The position numbers were made by a program, and so were the translations under genes. Below, in pieces: positions 54,695 to 63,965 of a DNA stretch of 64,000 nt; within the stretch, counting starts at the first letter, position 1, and every line of letters starts with the position of its first letter. The notes under the pieces are model-generated. The model did no database searches, had not been told where the DNA came from, and was given only the letters and a program-made list of their open reading frames with translations. Location: assembly GCA_963828405.1 (NCBI GenBank), contig CAWHEG010000031.1, forward strand, positions 2,294,001 through 2,358,000. The letters are read 5' to 3'. The DNA is from JANMJD01 sp963828405 (GTDB lineage: Bacteria > Actinomycetota > Acidimicrobiia > Acidimicrobiales > Ilumatobacteraceae).

Positions 54695-55584
54695 ATGGCT
54701 CGGGATGCGCTCGACTTCTACGCCGCCCCCGGCCGGTTCACCAAGCTGGATGGCGGCGATTTCTCGTCCGGCGATATCCGCGAGGTCGTCGAGGTCGTAC
54801 AGGGGTGTGTTGGTGTACGACGTCGTCGCCCAGCCGTTCTATGGCGTCGAGTTGTCGACAGTGCAGACCGACGCGATCCACGAACGCGATACGGTCCGCC
54901 TACTCGCTATCGCCCGAGCCGTGGATGCGCGTCCGCTCAACGAGGCCCGACCGCCGGGCAACCGTGTCGCTGCACGGTGCCATGCGTTCAGTCGGCTCAC
55001 CGTCGCGTTTCTTCGTGCTGCTGGCGTGCCAGCCCGTGCTCGTTGCGGGTTCGGCACTTACTTCCGACCGGGATGGTTCGAGGACCATTGGGTCGCCGAG
55101 TACTGGAACGCGCCGAAGGCACAGCTGGCAGTTGGTCGACGCGCAACTCGATGCGACTTGGTGCAAGATGATCAGCTTCACCGGCAACCCGTTGGTGATC
55201 ACGTCGACCGAGTTCGTCACAGCGGGACATGCATGGCAGGCGTGGCGGCGCGGTGAACTCGACGCCGGGCGATGCGGGTTGTCCGGCATCAACGAGCATG
55301 GGGCTCACTGGATCGCCGGCAACCTTCGGCTCGATCTCGCTTCGCTGAACAAGGTCGAGATGCTCCCCTGGGACGTCTGGGGGACGGGTTGGGAACCGGG
55401 CAAGCAACCGACCGCCGTCCAACTCGAATTGTTCGACGCGGTCGCCGAGCTGACCGTTGACCCCGATGCCCGATTCGCCGAGTTGCTTGACCGATACGAG
55501 ACTCACGATTCGTTGCGGATGGACGGCTCGGTCTTCAATGTGCTTCGCGGTCAAGTCGAATCCGTGCAACCATCCGGCGGCTGA
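54695..55584 (+). pseudogene. Transglutaminase-like protein, two frameshifts
   Basis: A protein of about 295 residues when two single-base insertions are removed (near 54805 in a GGGG run and near 55130); the length of 890 bases fits exactly two extra bases. Frames in order give DALDFYAAPGRFTKLDGG, then VAARCHAFSRLTVAFLRAAGVPARARCGFG with the catalytic Cys, WFEDHWVAEYWN (His) and WQLVDAQLD (Asp), the Cys-His-Asp set of transglutaminase-like hydrolases. The rest, to 55584, is intact. Substrate unknown; several relatives are peptide or amidohydrolases. Confidence 0.7.
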
Positions 55585-55838
55585 AACGGTGGCCCGCCCG
55601 GTTGTCACCTCGGCGGCCGTTCAGGCGTGGGCAATGAAGTCGAACGCTTCTTCGATTGTGTCGGCCCACGCTGCCGCTCGGGTGATTGGGATCGTGGCCC
55701 ATGAGCGGAATCGTCGACCGTTACCCAGGCGGTCCAGCCCCTTGTGGCAGCGCTGGGCTGGATGGGCCGTCAACGTCGCTGAGGCGGTCGCCGCCGCGAC
55801 CGCTTGTGGCGCACTTCGCCGTTGGGCGCCCGGCTGTG
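55585..55838. other. Gap with a possible gene remnant
   Basis: No intact gene. On the minus strand a short segment near 55621-55720 reads FRSWATIPITRAAAWADTIEEAFDFIAHA before a stop, which looks like the tail of a protein, but no plausible start or domain precedes it in frame. It may be a decayed gene. Confidence 0.3.
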
Positions 55839-56552
55839 TCAGTGCCCTTGGCGGGCGGCCGTCACAAACGCGAAGCCCAGGATGCCACGCCGGTGAAGGT
55901 AAGCCGTGCGGTAGCGGTTGGCTTGATCTCGAGCTTCCGCTGCCTTGTCTGCGTTGTGGTGGGACCAAGCTGCATGCTCCCAGTCCGCCATGAACCCGAA
56001 CTCGAAACGATCCCAGTCCTGCAACGTGGACGTTCGAAGCGAAAGAGGCCGCCAACCCGCCACTGCGAAGTCCGCCATCAACCCATCCAGCGTCGGTAGC
56101 GGACCGAACTCAGCATCCATATCGGGCGGTGGCTCCCGGTCCCAGTACAACGTGCCGACAAGTACTCGGCCACCCAGATCCGCGAGACGACCGAGTCCGG
56201 CCAGGGCATCGTGAACAGAGCCCCACACATGCTCGGATCCAATGCACACGACAAGATCGCCGATGCTCGCGTCCTCGACTCGAGTTCCGAAGCTCACTCG
56301 GTCAAGCAGCGACCGTTCGGCGGCGTTATGTCTGGCACGCTCAAGCATCGCGTCGTCGTTGTCGATGCCGTGGCCCGTCGCGTTCGGGCACACGGCGAGG
56401 ATTCGAAGCAGAAGCTCGGCCCACCCGCATCCGACGTCAATCACTCGACGGGGCTGATTCGACACAAGCTCTGACACGATCTCGTCAGCCGTGACACTCG
56501 TCATTGGAGCATTGAACTCAAGTGATCCGTACGAGTTGCTGTTGGCCATCAA
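55839..56552 (-). CDS. SAM-dependent methyltransferase (class I)
   Basis: A 237-residue Rossmann-fold methyltransferase. RRVIDVGCGWAELLLRIL is motif I, GIDNDDAMLERAR motif II with the acidic residue that binds the SAM ribose, and DLVVCIGSEHVWG motif IV. The C-terminus (DWEHAAWSHHNADKAAEARDQANRYR) is helical. The substrate cannot be told. Either of two adjacent ATGs (56552, 56549) may start it. The gap 56553-56745 upstream holds no gene that I can support. Confidence 0.82.
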   Translation of the reverse strand: MMANSNSYGSLEFNAPMTSVTADEIVSELVSNQPRRVIDVGCGWAELLLRILAVCPNATGHGIDNDDAMLERARHNAAERSLLDRVSFGTRVEDASIGDLVVCIGSEHVWGSVHDALAGLGRLADLGGRVLVGTLYWDREPPPDMDAEFGPLPTLDGLMADFAVAGWRPLSLRTSTLQDWDRFEFGFMADWEHAAWSHHNADKAAEARDQANRYRTAYLHRRGILGFAFVTAARQGH

Positions 56553-56745
56553 GCCGACGGTACCGGAGCCGACAGGTCAGATCGGTTGAATTTGGCGACC
56601 CAACGCTCGACCACTCTCACTGGATAGCGACCCGCCCTTCGACACGGCGCCCGAACCAGCATTGGTCCCGGGGACTGTCGGGAATGGCTGAACTGTGCGG
56701 GCACAGCGTCGCGCACTACCGGGCGGCACGCCGGCGACGCGGTGG

Positions 56746-57541
56746 TTAGGTGCGGTGTGCGGTCGTGATCGCCGCTACGAGGGGCCGGGTGATGCGGCCA
56801 CCGAAGTGCTGGTTGATGAAGGACTCGATGTCGTCGAGCAGACCGCGTTGGTCGCCGGGGGTCATCATCTGGGTGCCGGAGTACGACAACATGAGCTTGC
56901 GGTAGTCCTGTGCGCTGTAGGTGTGGTCCCAGTTCCAGGCGTGCACCTCGACCTTGTCGAAGCGGTCGTCGCCGGTGAAGATGTCACGCATCGCTGGGTT
57001 GACGTCACCGCGGGCAGGTGCTGGCGGGCCACGATGCTGTTGTCCGTACGTGGCGTAGATCAGCTGGGCGGCGTCGAAGAACCCGTCGTCTTCGGGGGAG
57101 GTCACTTGGATCAGATCGACGATCGCAACGACTCCGCCGGGTCGCAGCAGCTGCGCCGGGCGGTCCGTCTGAGCGTTGTGTGAAATCCAGTGGTACGCAG
57201 TGGCCGAGAACACGGCGTCAGCGCTCGCTTCGTCGAGTTCCCGCGTGCTCGAAGTCGTCAACGGTGACGCGGAGACGATCGGTGGGGACGTTGGAGCGGA
57301 GTTTGGCTGCTGTCGCAGGGCCGATCTCTACGGCATGCACGTGCGCCCCGCGAGCGAGGAGGTCCTTGGTTGCCTGACCGGTCCCTGGCCCGACCTCCAC
57401 GATCATCGGCTCTGGCGGCAGCAGCTCGAAAAGCGCGTCGAGCAGCTCGGCGGGATACGACGGACGAATCTCGTCGTAGATGTCCGGGACTTCGTTGAAC
57501 GAGAGTCGCTTGTCCACGGGTGGCCGGTTCATCCTTGACAT
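56746..57541 (-). pseudogene. SAM-dependent methyltransferase, one frameshift
   Basis: From ATG 57541: MSRMNRPPVDKRLSFNEVPD, then PMIVEVGPGTGQATKDLLARG (motif I) and VHAVEIGPATAAKLRSN (motif II). A single extra base in CCC at 57240-57242 ends that frame. The next frame continues with ELDEASADAVFSATAYHWI (motif IV), LLRPGGVVAIVDLIQV and a C-terminal domain to 56746. The total length is one base over a multiple of three, as expected from one insertion. It resembles trans-aconitate-type methyltransferases; the substrate is not known. The gap 57542-57720 has no supported gene. Confidence 0.75.
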
Positions 57542-57720
57542 CTTGCCCGCCCCGACCCCGGCCCGGCCAGCAACCAGCAGCGGCGGATGCCCATCGTGAC
57601 CGCTGCACCGACGCAACGAAGGCCGACGCTGAACAGTCCCGCGCTGCACTGTGGCTGTTCTGTGCGGGCACGGTGGGTGTTGAGGTGACGGGGGTTCTTG
57701 TCGCCTGGGGGCTCGTCTGT

Positions 57721-58368
57721 TCATGTGGGTGAGGTGTCGTTGACTGCTCGTAGGAGTGATGGGGCGTCAACGGCTTGGGCGAGCAGGGTTGAGTAGTCGA
57801 GGAGGACGAGGCGGACGCGGTTGATTTCGGCTCGTAGGGCGTCGGAGTGTTCCCAGTTTGCTTCGTGTTCGGTGATCGATGTTGTCGCGGGTCGTCGGGT
57901 TTCGTGGTCGGTGAGTCGGGGGTGCCAGGTGGCGAGGAGGGGGCGCAGGGCGCCGTTGAGGACGGCGACGGCGATGTAGCCGAAGGAGAGAGTGCCGCCG
58001 TTCTTGCCGCGGGCGATGGCGGGTCCGTAGCGGCGGAGGATGTCGCGGGTTGTGCCGAAAAGGGAGTAGAGGGAGGTCAGTGCTTCACGGAGGAGTCCTT
58101 CATCGGGTTTGAGTTCGGCGACGGAGATCCGGGTGACAAGTTCGACGTACATCTCCCAGGCGGCGTTCTCCTCTGCGTTGTCGGGTTGCCATTCGCCCCC
58201 GATGTCGAAGATCCCGAGTTTCAACCCGACTTTGAGTGAACGAACTGGCATTGCGCCACCGTATTGCATCGACGCGGTGCGACCGGTGCGTTCGGCGAAT
58301 AGTCGGGTCGGCAAGTCGTCGGTGAGGAGGGCGCTGGCAAAACGTCGGCAGCTCTTCTCGTCGGTCAC
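57721..58368 (-). CDS. Unknown 215-residue protein divergent from the TIR-CHAT gene
   Basis: A soluble, mostly alpha-helical protein. The N-terminal half has a strand-rich stretch (MPVRSLKVGLKLGIFDIGGEW) and long helices (AWEMYVELVTRISVAELKPDEG, LREALTSLYSLFGTTRDILRRY). SFGYIAVAVLNGALRPLLATWHPRL is a conserved-looking core, followed by a C-terminal helix (RAEINRVRLVLLDYSTLLAQA). I recognise no named domain. Its start lies 75 bases from the divergent TIR-CHAT gene, so the two probably share a promoter region and a function, possibly sensor, regulator or protease target. Confidence 0.6.
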   Translation of the reverse strand: MTDEKSCRRFASALLTDDLPTRLFAERTGRTASMQYGGAMPVRSLKVGLKLGIFDIGGEWQPDNAEENAAWEMYVELVTRISVAELKPDEGLLREALTSLYSLFGTTRDILRRYGPAIARGKNGGTLSFGYIAVAVLNGALRPLLATWHPRLTDHETRRPATTSITEHEANWEHSDALRAEINRVRLVLLDYSTLLAQAVDAPSLLRAVNDTSPT

Positions 58369-58443
58369 TGCAACGACGATGGACGGTTCGATCTCGACCG
58401 TTCACGGTGTGTGGTGGTCTAGAGCTTGGCCTATGGTTTCGCG

Positions 58444-60441
58444 ATGGGCGAAGGTGGGGTTGCGAGGTCGGACGAGGGCCCGGTGAGGGTGTTCTGCAGC
58501 CATCGGTCGGTGGACAAGCCGGTGGTGTTGGCCTTCGCCGAGCGGTTACGGGCCGACGGGATTGATGCCTGGGTGGACGAGTGGGAGATTGGCCCGGGCG
58601 ACGACATCATCGTGCGGCTCGATGCGGGCTTGTCGCAGTGTGACGTCGGGTTGTTGTTCTTGTCCGGCGATGCGAGCTCGGGCCCGTATCTGCAGGCGGA
58701 GTTGAGCGCGTTGCAGGTGATGCGGATCGAGGACGGCAAGCGGCTGATCCCGGTGGTGCTTGACGACGCTGCGGAGTCGTTGATCAAGTCCCGTCCGCTG
58801 CTCCGTCCGCTGCTCCGCCGCCCGATCGGCGACTACGAAGCTATCCGGGACGTGCTTTTGGATCGCGACCATCGCCCCGGACTGGGTATCGGGTCGAAGG
58901 CCACCAGCGTGGACGCGGTCCTTGAGCTCCGAGCCGACGACGGTGGAGCGTCGGTGACGCTGAACGTTGATGGTCGACGGGTGTGCGAGGAGCCAGTGAG
59001 GCGGATCCCGATCGGGTTGTCGATCCCGGATACGCGGGATCCGGCGTTGTTGGACGCGCTGGGGGACCGGGTCGGGCGCTTGGTGTTCCCGGGGAGGGTC
59101 GGCGCAGAGTTGGCCGGGTTGATCTCGGGACTGGGCACGACACGGTCGTTGACATTGGTGTTCTCGGCGGATTCGTCGTTCGGCGCGGTGGCGTTCGAGG
59201 CGGCCCGGTTGGCTGACGGGTCGGTGCCAGCGCGTCATCCGGCGGTTCGGGTGTCTCGTCGTATCTCGAGTCACACGGTCGGGATGCCGGTTCCGACGCC
59301 TGGGCCGTTGAAGATCTTGGTTGCGGTCGGTACCCCGGATGAGGGGCAGACCCCGAATGTGGCGTTGGACCGCGAGGCGGAGATCGGTGCGATCTTGGAC
59401 GCGGTCGGCGCCGCAGCAGGTTCGGAACGGGCAGAGGTCCAGGTGTTGGAAGTCGCCAACGCGGACACGATCGCTCGAGCGTTGAACGGCGCGCTGGCGC
59501 GGGGCGGGTTCCATGTGCTGCATCTCTCGGGTCACGGTTCGCCGACCTCGATCGAGCTCGAAACCGAGGACGGCGCAGCGTTGCCTACGACGGCCGCCGA
59601 TTTGGTGGCCGCGATCCAGGGGTCTGGGGCGCAGGTCCCGTTGGTGTTTTTGTCGGCGTGCCATGGGGCGACGGCCGATAGCGGGCTGGGGGCGGCGTTG
59701 GTGCGTTCGGGGGTGTCGCGGGTTGTTGCGATGCAATCATCGGTCACTGACGCCTACGCCACCGCGTTGGGCAAGGCCTTGTACGACCGGCTTGCTGGAC
59801 CGCTCCCGACTCAGAGTCCGTCCGTCCTGGCGGGGACGGCGACGACGGCCAGCGAGGCGATGGCTTTCGCACGCCAACACGCCGGGGCGATGTTGCGTCG
59901 GGAGTATGGGGACAGGGTGGTGGACGAGTGGCCGGCGCCGACGTTGTTGTTGTCGGGCCCGGATGAACCGATGATTGATACCGATCTCGTGCCGGTGCGT
60001 CTGCTCGAATCTCACCCGGGCGGCGGGGGCGGAGTGCTGCCGGTGTTGAGCGAGGCCGGCCTGATCGGGCGCCGCCAGGAGATCCGCACCGCCATCCGGG
60101 CGTTGCGCTCGGGTCGAGCGGTGACGCTGACCGGAATCGGAGGGATCGGCAAGAGCTCGATCGCTAGTCGCCTGGTCACTCGTCTCGGTGCCGAGGGTTG
60201 GTTGATCTCGGCCACCCAAGGTTCGTGGAGCCTGACCGGGGTCTTCGCTCAGCTGCAGATCGATCTGGCGTTGTCCCCCCATTTGTGGGCGGCGCCGCTG
60301 GCCGAAGGGTTGGGTCGGCTCCCCGACTCCGACCAGGCCCGCCTGGCCGGGCTCTGTCACGCGTTGGCCAACGCGCCGGTGTTGTTGGTGTTCGACAACT
60401 TCGAAGACAACCTCACCGTTGAGGGCGCGGTCGTTCCTTGA
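58444..60441 (+). CDS. TIR-CHAT-STAND protein, N-terminal part (upstream of frameshift)
   Basis: Residues 14-125 are a TIR domain: VRVFCSHRSVDKP, GIDAWVDEWEIGPGD and YLQAELSAL with candidate NADase Glu86. A linker domain follows, then a CHAT caspase-like protease at about 285-510 with His364 in HLSGHG and Cys406 in FLSACHG. From about 538 a STAND NTPase begins: LIGRRQEIRTAI, Walker A GIGGIGKSS (K570) and Walker B VLLVFDNFEDN. The frame stops at 60441; one extra base near 60420-60425 separates it from the rest, and 58444-62467 is one base over a multiple of three. Two effector domains (NAD-cleaving and proteolytic) in one sensor are unusual. Function as a defence or cell-death protein is inference. 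Confidence 0.82.
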   Translation: MGEGGVARSDEGPVRVFCSHRSVDKPVVLAFAERLRADGIDAWVDEWEIGPGDDIIVRLDAGLSQCDVGLLFLSGDASSGPYLQAELSALQVMRIEDGKRLIPVVLDDAAESLIKSRPLLRPLLRRPIGDYEAIRDVLLDRDHRPGLGIGSKATSVDAVLELRADDGGASVTLNVDGRRVCEEPVRRIPIGLSIPDTRDPALLDALGDRVGRLVFPGRVGAELAGLISGLGTTRSLTLVFSADSSFGAVAFEAARLADGSVPARHPAVRVSRRISSHTVGMPVPTPGPLKILVAVGTPDEGQTPNVALDREAEIGAILDAVGAAAGSERAEVQVLEVANADTIARALNGALARGGFHVLHLSGHGSPTSIELETEDGAALPTTAADLVAAIQGSGAQVPLVFLSACHGATADSGLGAALVRSGVSRVVAMQSSVTDAYATALGKALYDRLAGPLPTQSPSVLAGTATTASEAMAFARQHAGAMLRREYGDRVVDEWPAPTLLLSGPDEPMIDTDLVPVRLLESHPGGGGGVLPVLSEAGLIGRRQEIRTAIRALRSGRAVTLTGIGGIGKSSIASRLVTRLGAEGWLISATQGSWSLTGVFAQLQIDLALSPHLWAAPLAEGLGRLPDSDQARLAGLCHALANAPVLLVFDNFEDNLTVEGAVVP

Positions 60442-62467
60442 CCCGATCGCCGCAACGATCACTGAGCAACTCGCCACCATCCCCGGGCCCGGCGCAGTGC
60501 TGTTCACCTGCCGCTATCGGCTACCCGGCCTCGATCACGTCGCGGACACCGTCGAACTCCCGCCGCTGACGCTGTCGGAGACCCGACGGCTCTTCCTTCG
60601 TTTGCCGGGGTTGCGGGCCCTTGCCCGTGAGGATGCTGCAGTCGTTCGGGCGCTGATTGGTGGGCACCCACGGTCGCTGGAGCTGCTCGACGCCCTGTTA
60701 CGCCAGGGTCAAACCGATCGACCCCAACTCGCTAGGAAGCTCCGCCAGCTCGCAACGACGGCCAACATCGACACCACCAAACCGATGGCGTTGACTGTTG
60801 CCATCGCCAACACCGTCACGTTGAGCGCCACGGACATTGTGCTCGAGCAACTCGTCGCCGTGCTGTCCGATCTCGAACGAGAGACGCTGCTCCAAGTTGC
60901 TGTCTCGAACCTGCCCGTCGAGACGTCGGGACTCCCGGCACTCGTCACCGATGACCCCGACCCGATGACGGACTGGACGCGGGTCGTGGACCGGCTCTCT
61001 GATCTCACCCTGCTCGTCGAGTTTGGCGATGACACGGTGTGGGTGCACCGTTGGACCGCGGAAGCCCTGCGACGCAGCGACCGCGACACCGATCATCGTC
61101 GGCGGGCCGAACGCGCCGCCCACCGTCGGCTCCAACGTCGAAACGGTGGCATCTCACTGGATGACGCCGTCGAAGCCACCCGGAACTTCATCACCGCCCA
61201 CCATTGGGACGCCGTCGCCGAACTCGCCGAACAGATCTGCGCTCTCCTCGCCGAATCGTCGACTGCAGCGTTGGCGAGTCTGGCCGGTGAGTTCCAACGA
61301 GCTCTCCCCATCGCTCACCCAACGCACAAGATCATCGCCGACCACGAAGCCCGGGCGCTCCTCGCTCTCGGCTACACCACCTCGGCGCTCGATCGCTACC
61401 AAACGCTGATCACCGAGCACCAACGCCTCGTCACTGGGGAGCCGGATCGGGCCGACTACCAACGCGACCTGTCGGTCTCCCACGAACGGTTGGGTGACCT
61501 GATGCAGGGGTTGGGCCGCGGTGAGGAAGCCCTGGCTCGCTACCAGGCGTCGTTAGCCATCCGTGAGCGGTTGGCGGCTGGGGAGCCGGATCGGGCCGAC
61601 TACCAACGCGACCTGTCGGTCTCCCACAACAAGTTGGGTGACCTGATGCAGGGGTTGGGCCGCGGTGAGGAAGCCCTGGCTCGCTACCAGGCGTCGTTAG
61701 CCATCGCGGAGCGGTTGGCGGCTGGGGAGCCGGATCGGGCCGACTACCAACGCGACCTGTCGGTCTCCCACAACAAGTTGGGTGACCTGATGCAGGGGTT
61801 GGGCCGCGGTGAGGAAGCCCTGGCTCGCTACCAGGCGTCGTTAGCCATCGCGGAGCGGTTGGCGGCTGGGGAGCCGGATCGGGCCGACTACCAACGCGAC
61901 CTGTCGGTCTCCCACAACAAGTTGGGTGACCTGATGCAGGGGTTGGGCCGCGGTGAGGAAGCCCTGGCTCGCTACCAGGCGTCGTTAGCCATCCGTGAGC
62001 GGTTGGCGGCTGGGGAGCCGGATCGGGCCGACTACCAACGCGACCTGTCGGTCTCCCACAACAAGTTGGGTGACCTGATGCAGGGGTTGGGCCGCGGTGA
62101 GGAAGCCCTGGCTCGCTACCAGGCGTCGTTAGCCATGCGTGAGCGGTTGGCGGCTGGGGAGCCGGATCGGGCCGACTACCAACGCGACCTGTCGATCTCC
62201 CACGAACGGTTGGCATCCGCCGCCCGGGCGATCGAGGACCTGACGTCGGCAGCAGAATGGCAGTTGCAAGGGATCAAGATCCATCGACGCCTGATCGCCG
62301 ACGATCCTGAGAACGTCGAACTGGTCCGCGAGCTCGGGGTCAAGCTCCACAACCTGGCGCCGATCAGCCAGGACCCCGTCTCGACCCTGTTGGAGGTGGT
62401 CGCTCTTCTCAGGCCACTGGCCGAGGCTGGCCGCCTTGACGAACTCGGCCAGCAGGTTCTCGACTGA
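60419..62467 (+). CDS. TIR-CHAT-STAND protein, C-terminal part (NTPase lid and TPR array)
   Basis: It continues the STAND ATPase: FLDPIAATITEQLA, then VLFTCRYRLPGLD (sensor Arg motif) and ELPPLTLSETRRLF, a helical lid and winged helix (VDRLSDLTLLVEFGDDTVWVHRWTAEAL). From about 61200 come TPR-like helices, then five nearly identical 48-residue TPR units (DYQRDLSVSHNKLGDLMQGL) with a partial sixth. The end is a degenerate TPR-like helix pair. It cannot work alone, since the nucleotide site is in the upstream frame. A TTG at 60419 could restart translation, but splitting the fold there makes a frameshift far likelier than two genes. Confidence 0.8.
   Translation: MRARSFLDPIAATITEQLATIPGPGAVLFTCRYRLPGLDHVADTVELPPLTLSETRRLFLRLPGLRALAREDAAVVRALIGGHPRSLELLDALLRQGQTDRPQLARKLRQLATTANIDTTKPMALTVAIANTVTLSATDIVLEQLVAVLSDLERETLLQVAVSNLPVETSGLPALVTDDPDPMTDWTRVVDRLSDLTLLVEFGDDTVWVHRWTAEALRRSDRDTDHRRRAERAAHRRLQRRNGGISLDDAVEATRNFITAHHWDAVAELAEQICALLAESSTAALASLAGEFQRALPIAHPTHKIIADHEARALLALGYTTSALDRYQTLITEHQRLVTGEPDRADYQRDLSVSHERLGDLMQGLGRGEEALARYQASLAIRERLAAGEPDRADYQRDLSVSHNKLGDLMQGLGRGEEALARYQASLAIAERLAAGEPDRADYQRDLSVSHNKLGDLMQGLGRGEEALARYQASLAIAERLAAGEPDRADYQRDLSVSHNKLGDLMQGLGRGEEALARYQASLAIRERLAAGEPDRADYQRDLSVSHNKLGDLMQGLGRGEEALARYQASLAMRERLAAGEPDRADYQRDLSISHERLASAARAIEDLTSAAEWQLQGIKIHRRLIADDPENVELVRELGVKLHNLAPISQDPVSTLLEVVALLRPLAEAGRLDELGQQVLD
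61438..62208. repeat. Near-identical 144-bp tandem repeats encoding TPR units
   Basis: GCCGGATCGGGCCGACTACC recurs at 61441, 61585, 61729, 61873, 62017 and 62161, exactly 144 bp (48 codons) apart. Units differ at few places: CACGAACGG versus CACAACAAG, and ATCCGTGAG, ATCGCGGAG or ATGCGTGAG before CGG. Identity at synonymous sites too implies recent duplication or gene conversion. There are no spacers, so it is not CRISPR. Confidence 0.95.
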
Positions 62468-62755
62468 GAACGCCGATCTGATCTGGCTGTGAGTATCGCT
62501 TCATCGGTCGAGTGACCGTGTTGGGCTTGGTGCTGGTGGCAGCGTTCGTGACTCCTGATTTGGCTGGCTGTCCGTTTCGGCGGGCGTGTCTTGCTGGGGA
62601 TTTGTCCGTTCGCTGCTGCCGGCCCCGACCCGGGTCGAGATGCTGGCCTGATCAGGAGCCTGTCCGTCGACGCTGTCGTCGTGACTCATCACAGTCTTGC
62701 CGTTGCCTCTTGTCCGGTCCGGAACCACGTTCCAGACCATCACCAAGGAGAGCAC
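62468..62755. other. Non-coding left end of an IS110 element (candidate bridge-RNA region)
   Basis: No gene. IS110 elements carry their non-coding RNA between the left end and the transposase, and this 288-bp stretch lies exactly there. The boundary of the element with the preceding gene cannot be set without a second copy. Confidence 0.4.
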
Positions 62756-63760
62756 GTGAGCACACTGGCAGACCAGGTCGACATCGTCATCGGTGTCGAC
62801 ACCCATCGAGACACGCACAGCGCCGCGATCGTCGCGCCGACCGGCGCCGAGATGCGGGCGGTCACCGTTCCGGCAACGAAGCAAGGGTACGCGCAGCTGC
62901 TGAACGCCGTCGAGGCGTGGCCCCGAGCCCGGCGGGTGTGGGCGATCGAAGGGACCGCGTCCTACGGTGCCGGGCTATGCCGGGCACTGCGTCTCGGCGG
63001 GGAACGGATCATCGAGATCGATCATCCGGCGCGCCCGGCACGACGTAACGGATCCAAGACCGACGCCCTCGACGCGGTCCGTGCTGCTCGCGAGGCACTC
63101 AGCCGACCGATGCTCGGCGAACCCCGCGAGGGCGACGACCGCGAGGCGCTGCGGGTGTTGAACACGACCCGCGAGAGCGCCGTTCATGCGCGCACGCAGG
63201 CCATCAACGCCGTCCACGCCCTCGTCGTCGCCGCACCAGACTGCGTCCGAGATCGGCTCCGTGACCTCACCACCTTGCAGCTGTTGCGGCGATGCGCGGC
63301 GCTGCGGGTCCGCACGGACTGGACAATCGATGTGCAAGCGACCGTGATCGCGTTGCGGTCCAGCGCCCGGCGGGCCATCGCGTTGGAGACCGAAGCGGAC
63401 GAGCTTGAGCGGGCGATCGCACCGATCATCGCGCGGGTCGCGCCGGCGTTGATCGCCCGACGTGGTGTCGGTTCGATCACGGGCGCCGTCATCTTTTGCG
63501 CCTGGTCTCACCCCGGCCGCTGCCGGTCAGAAGCCGCGTTCGCGGCGCTCGGTGGGATCTCCCCGATCCCGGCGTCATCCGGTCAAACGGTGCGGCACCG
63601 CTTGAACCGCTGCGGTGACCGGCAACTCAACCGGGCGATTCACACCATCGTGATCACCCGCTCACGGATCGACCCCGACACCAAGGCCTACATCGAACGG
63701 CGCACCGCTCAGGGCAAGACGCCCGCGGAAATCCGGCGCTGCCTCATTGGACGAGTATGA
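62756..63760 (+). CDS. IS110-family transposase, C-terminus shortened
   Basis: Site-specific recombinase of IS110 type. VIGVDTHRDTHSAAIV is the N-terminal RuvC-like DEDD domain, with WAIEGTASYGAGL supplying the Glu and SKTDALDAVRAA the paired Asp. The C-terminal Tnp domain has RRGVGSITGAVIF, AFAALGGISPIPASSGQ (catalytic Ser) and HRLNRCGDRQLNRAIH. GTG 62756 is used. The protein ends RRCLIGRV soon after the last helix, whereas relatives extend some 15-20 residues further. The tail may have been lost to insertion of the next element. Confidence 0.9.
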   Translation: MSTLADQVDIVIGVDTHRDTHSAAIVAPTGAEMRAVTVPATKQGYAQLLNAVEAWPRARRVWAIEGTASYGAGLCRALRLGGERIIEIDHPARPARRNGSKTDALDAVRAAREALSRPMLGEPREGDDREALRVLNTTRESAVHARTQAINAVHALVVAAPDCVRDRLRDLTTLQLLRRCAALRVRTDWTIDVQATVIALRSSARRAIALETEADELERAIAPIIARVAPALIARRGVGSITGAVIFCAWSHPGRCRSEAAFAALGGISPIPASSGQTVRHRLNRCGDRQLNRAIHTIVITRSRIDPDTKAYIERRTAQGKTPAEIRRCLIGRV

Positions 63761-63965
63761 GTGATGCAGGTCACGTTGGCCTGTTCGTCGGGAGCGGCGA
63801 GGGACGGCCTCGTTGTCTTGCCACGTGATGGCCTGTTTGAGTTGGTCGCCCTCGTCGTTGCCGGGACGCGTGATCGGCACAAGAGAGCAGCCCCAACGAG
63901 GGCCGAACAATGAGGAACCGACGGTCGACCCGGCTCCAGCGGCGATGTCCGACTTGGAGGCAACG
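63761..63965. other. Non-coding left end of a second IS110 element (candidate bridge RNA)
   Basis: No gene. GGCCTCGTTG (63806-63815) can pair with CAACGAGGGCC (63894-63904) around an inner region, giving an RNA-like fold directly upstream of a second IS110 transposase start. Confidence 0.4.

Noticed and set aside
61431..62216. Pro/Gly-rich, collagen-like minus-strand frame
   Set aside because: It is only the reverse of the 144-bp TPR repeats, with no ribosome site or independent support.
62591..62755. N-terminal extension of the IS110 transposase
   Set aside because: The IS110 domain starts right after GTG 62756; the upstream translation has no similarity and lies in the expected non-coding end.
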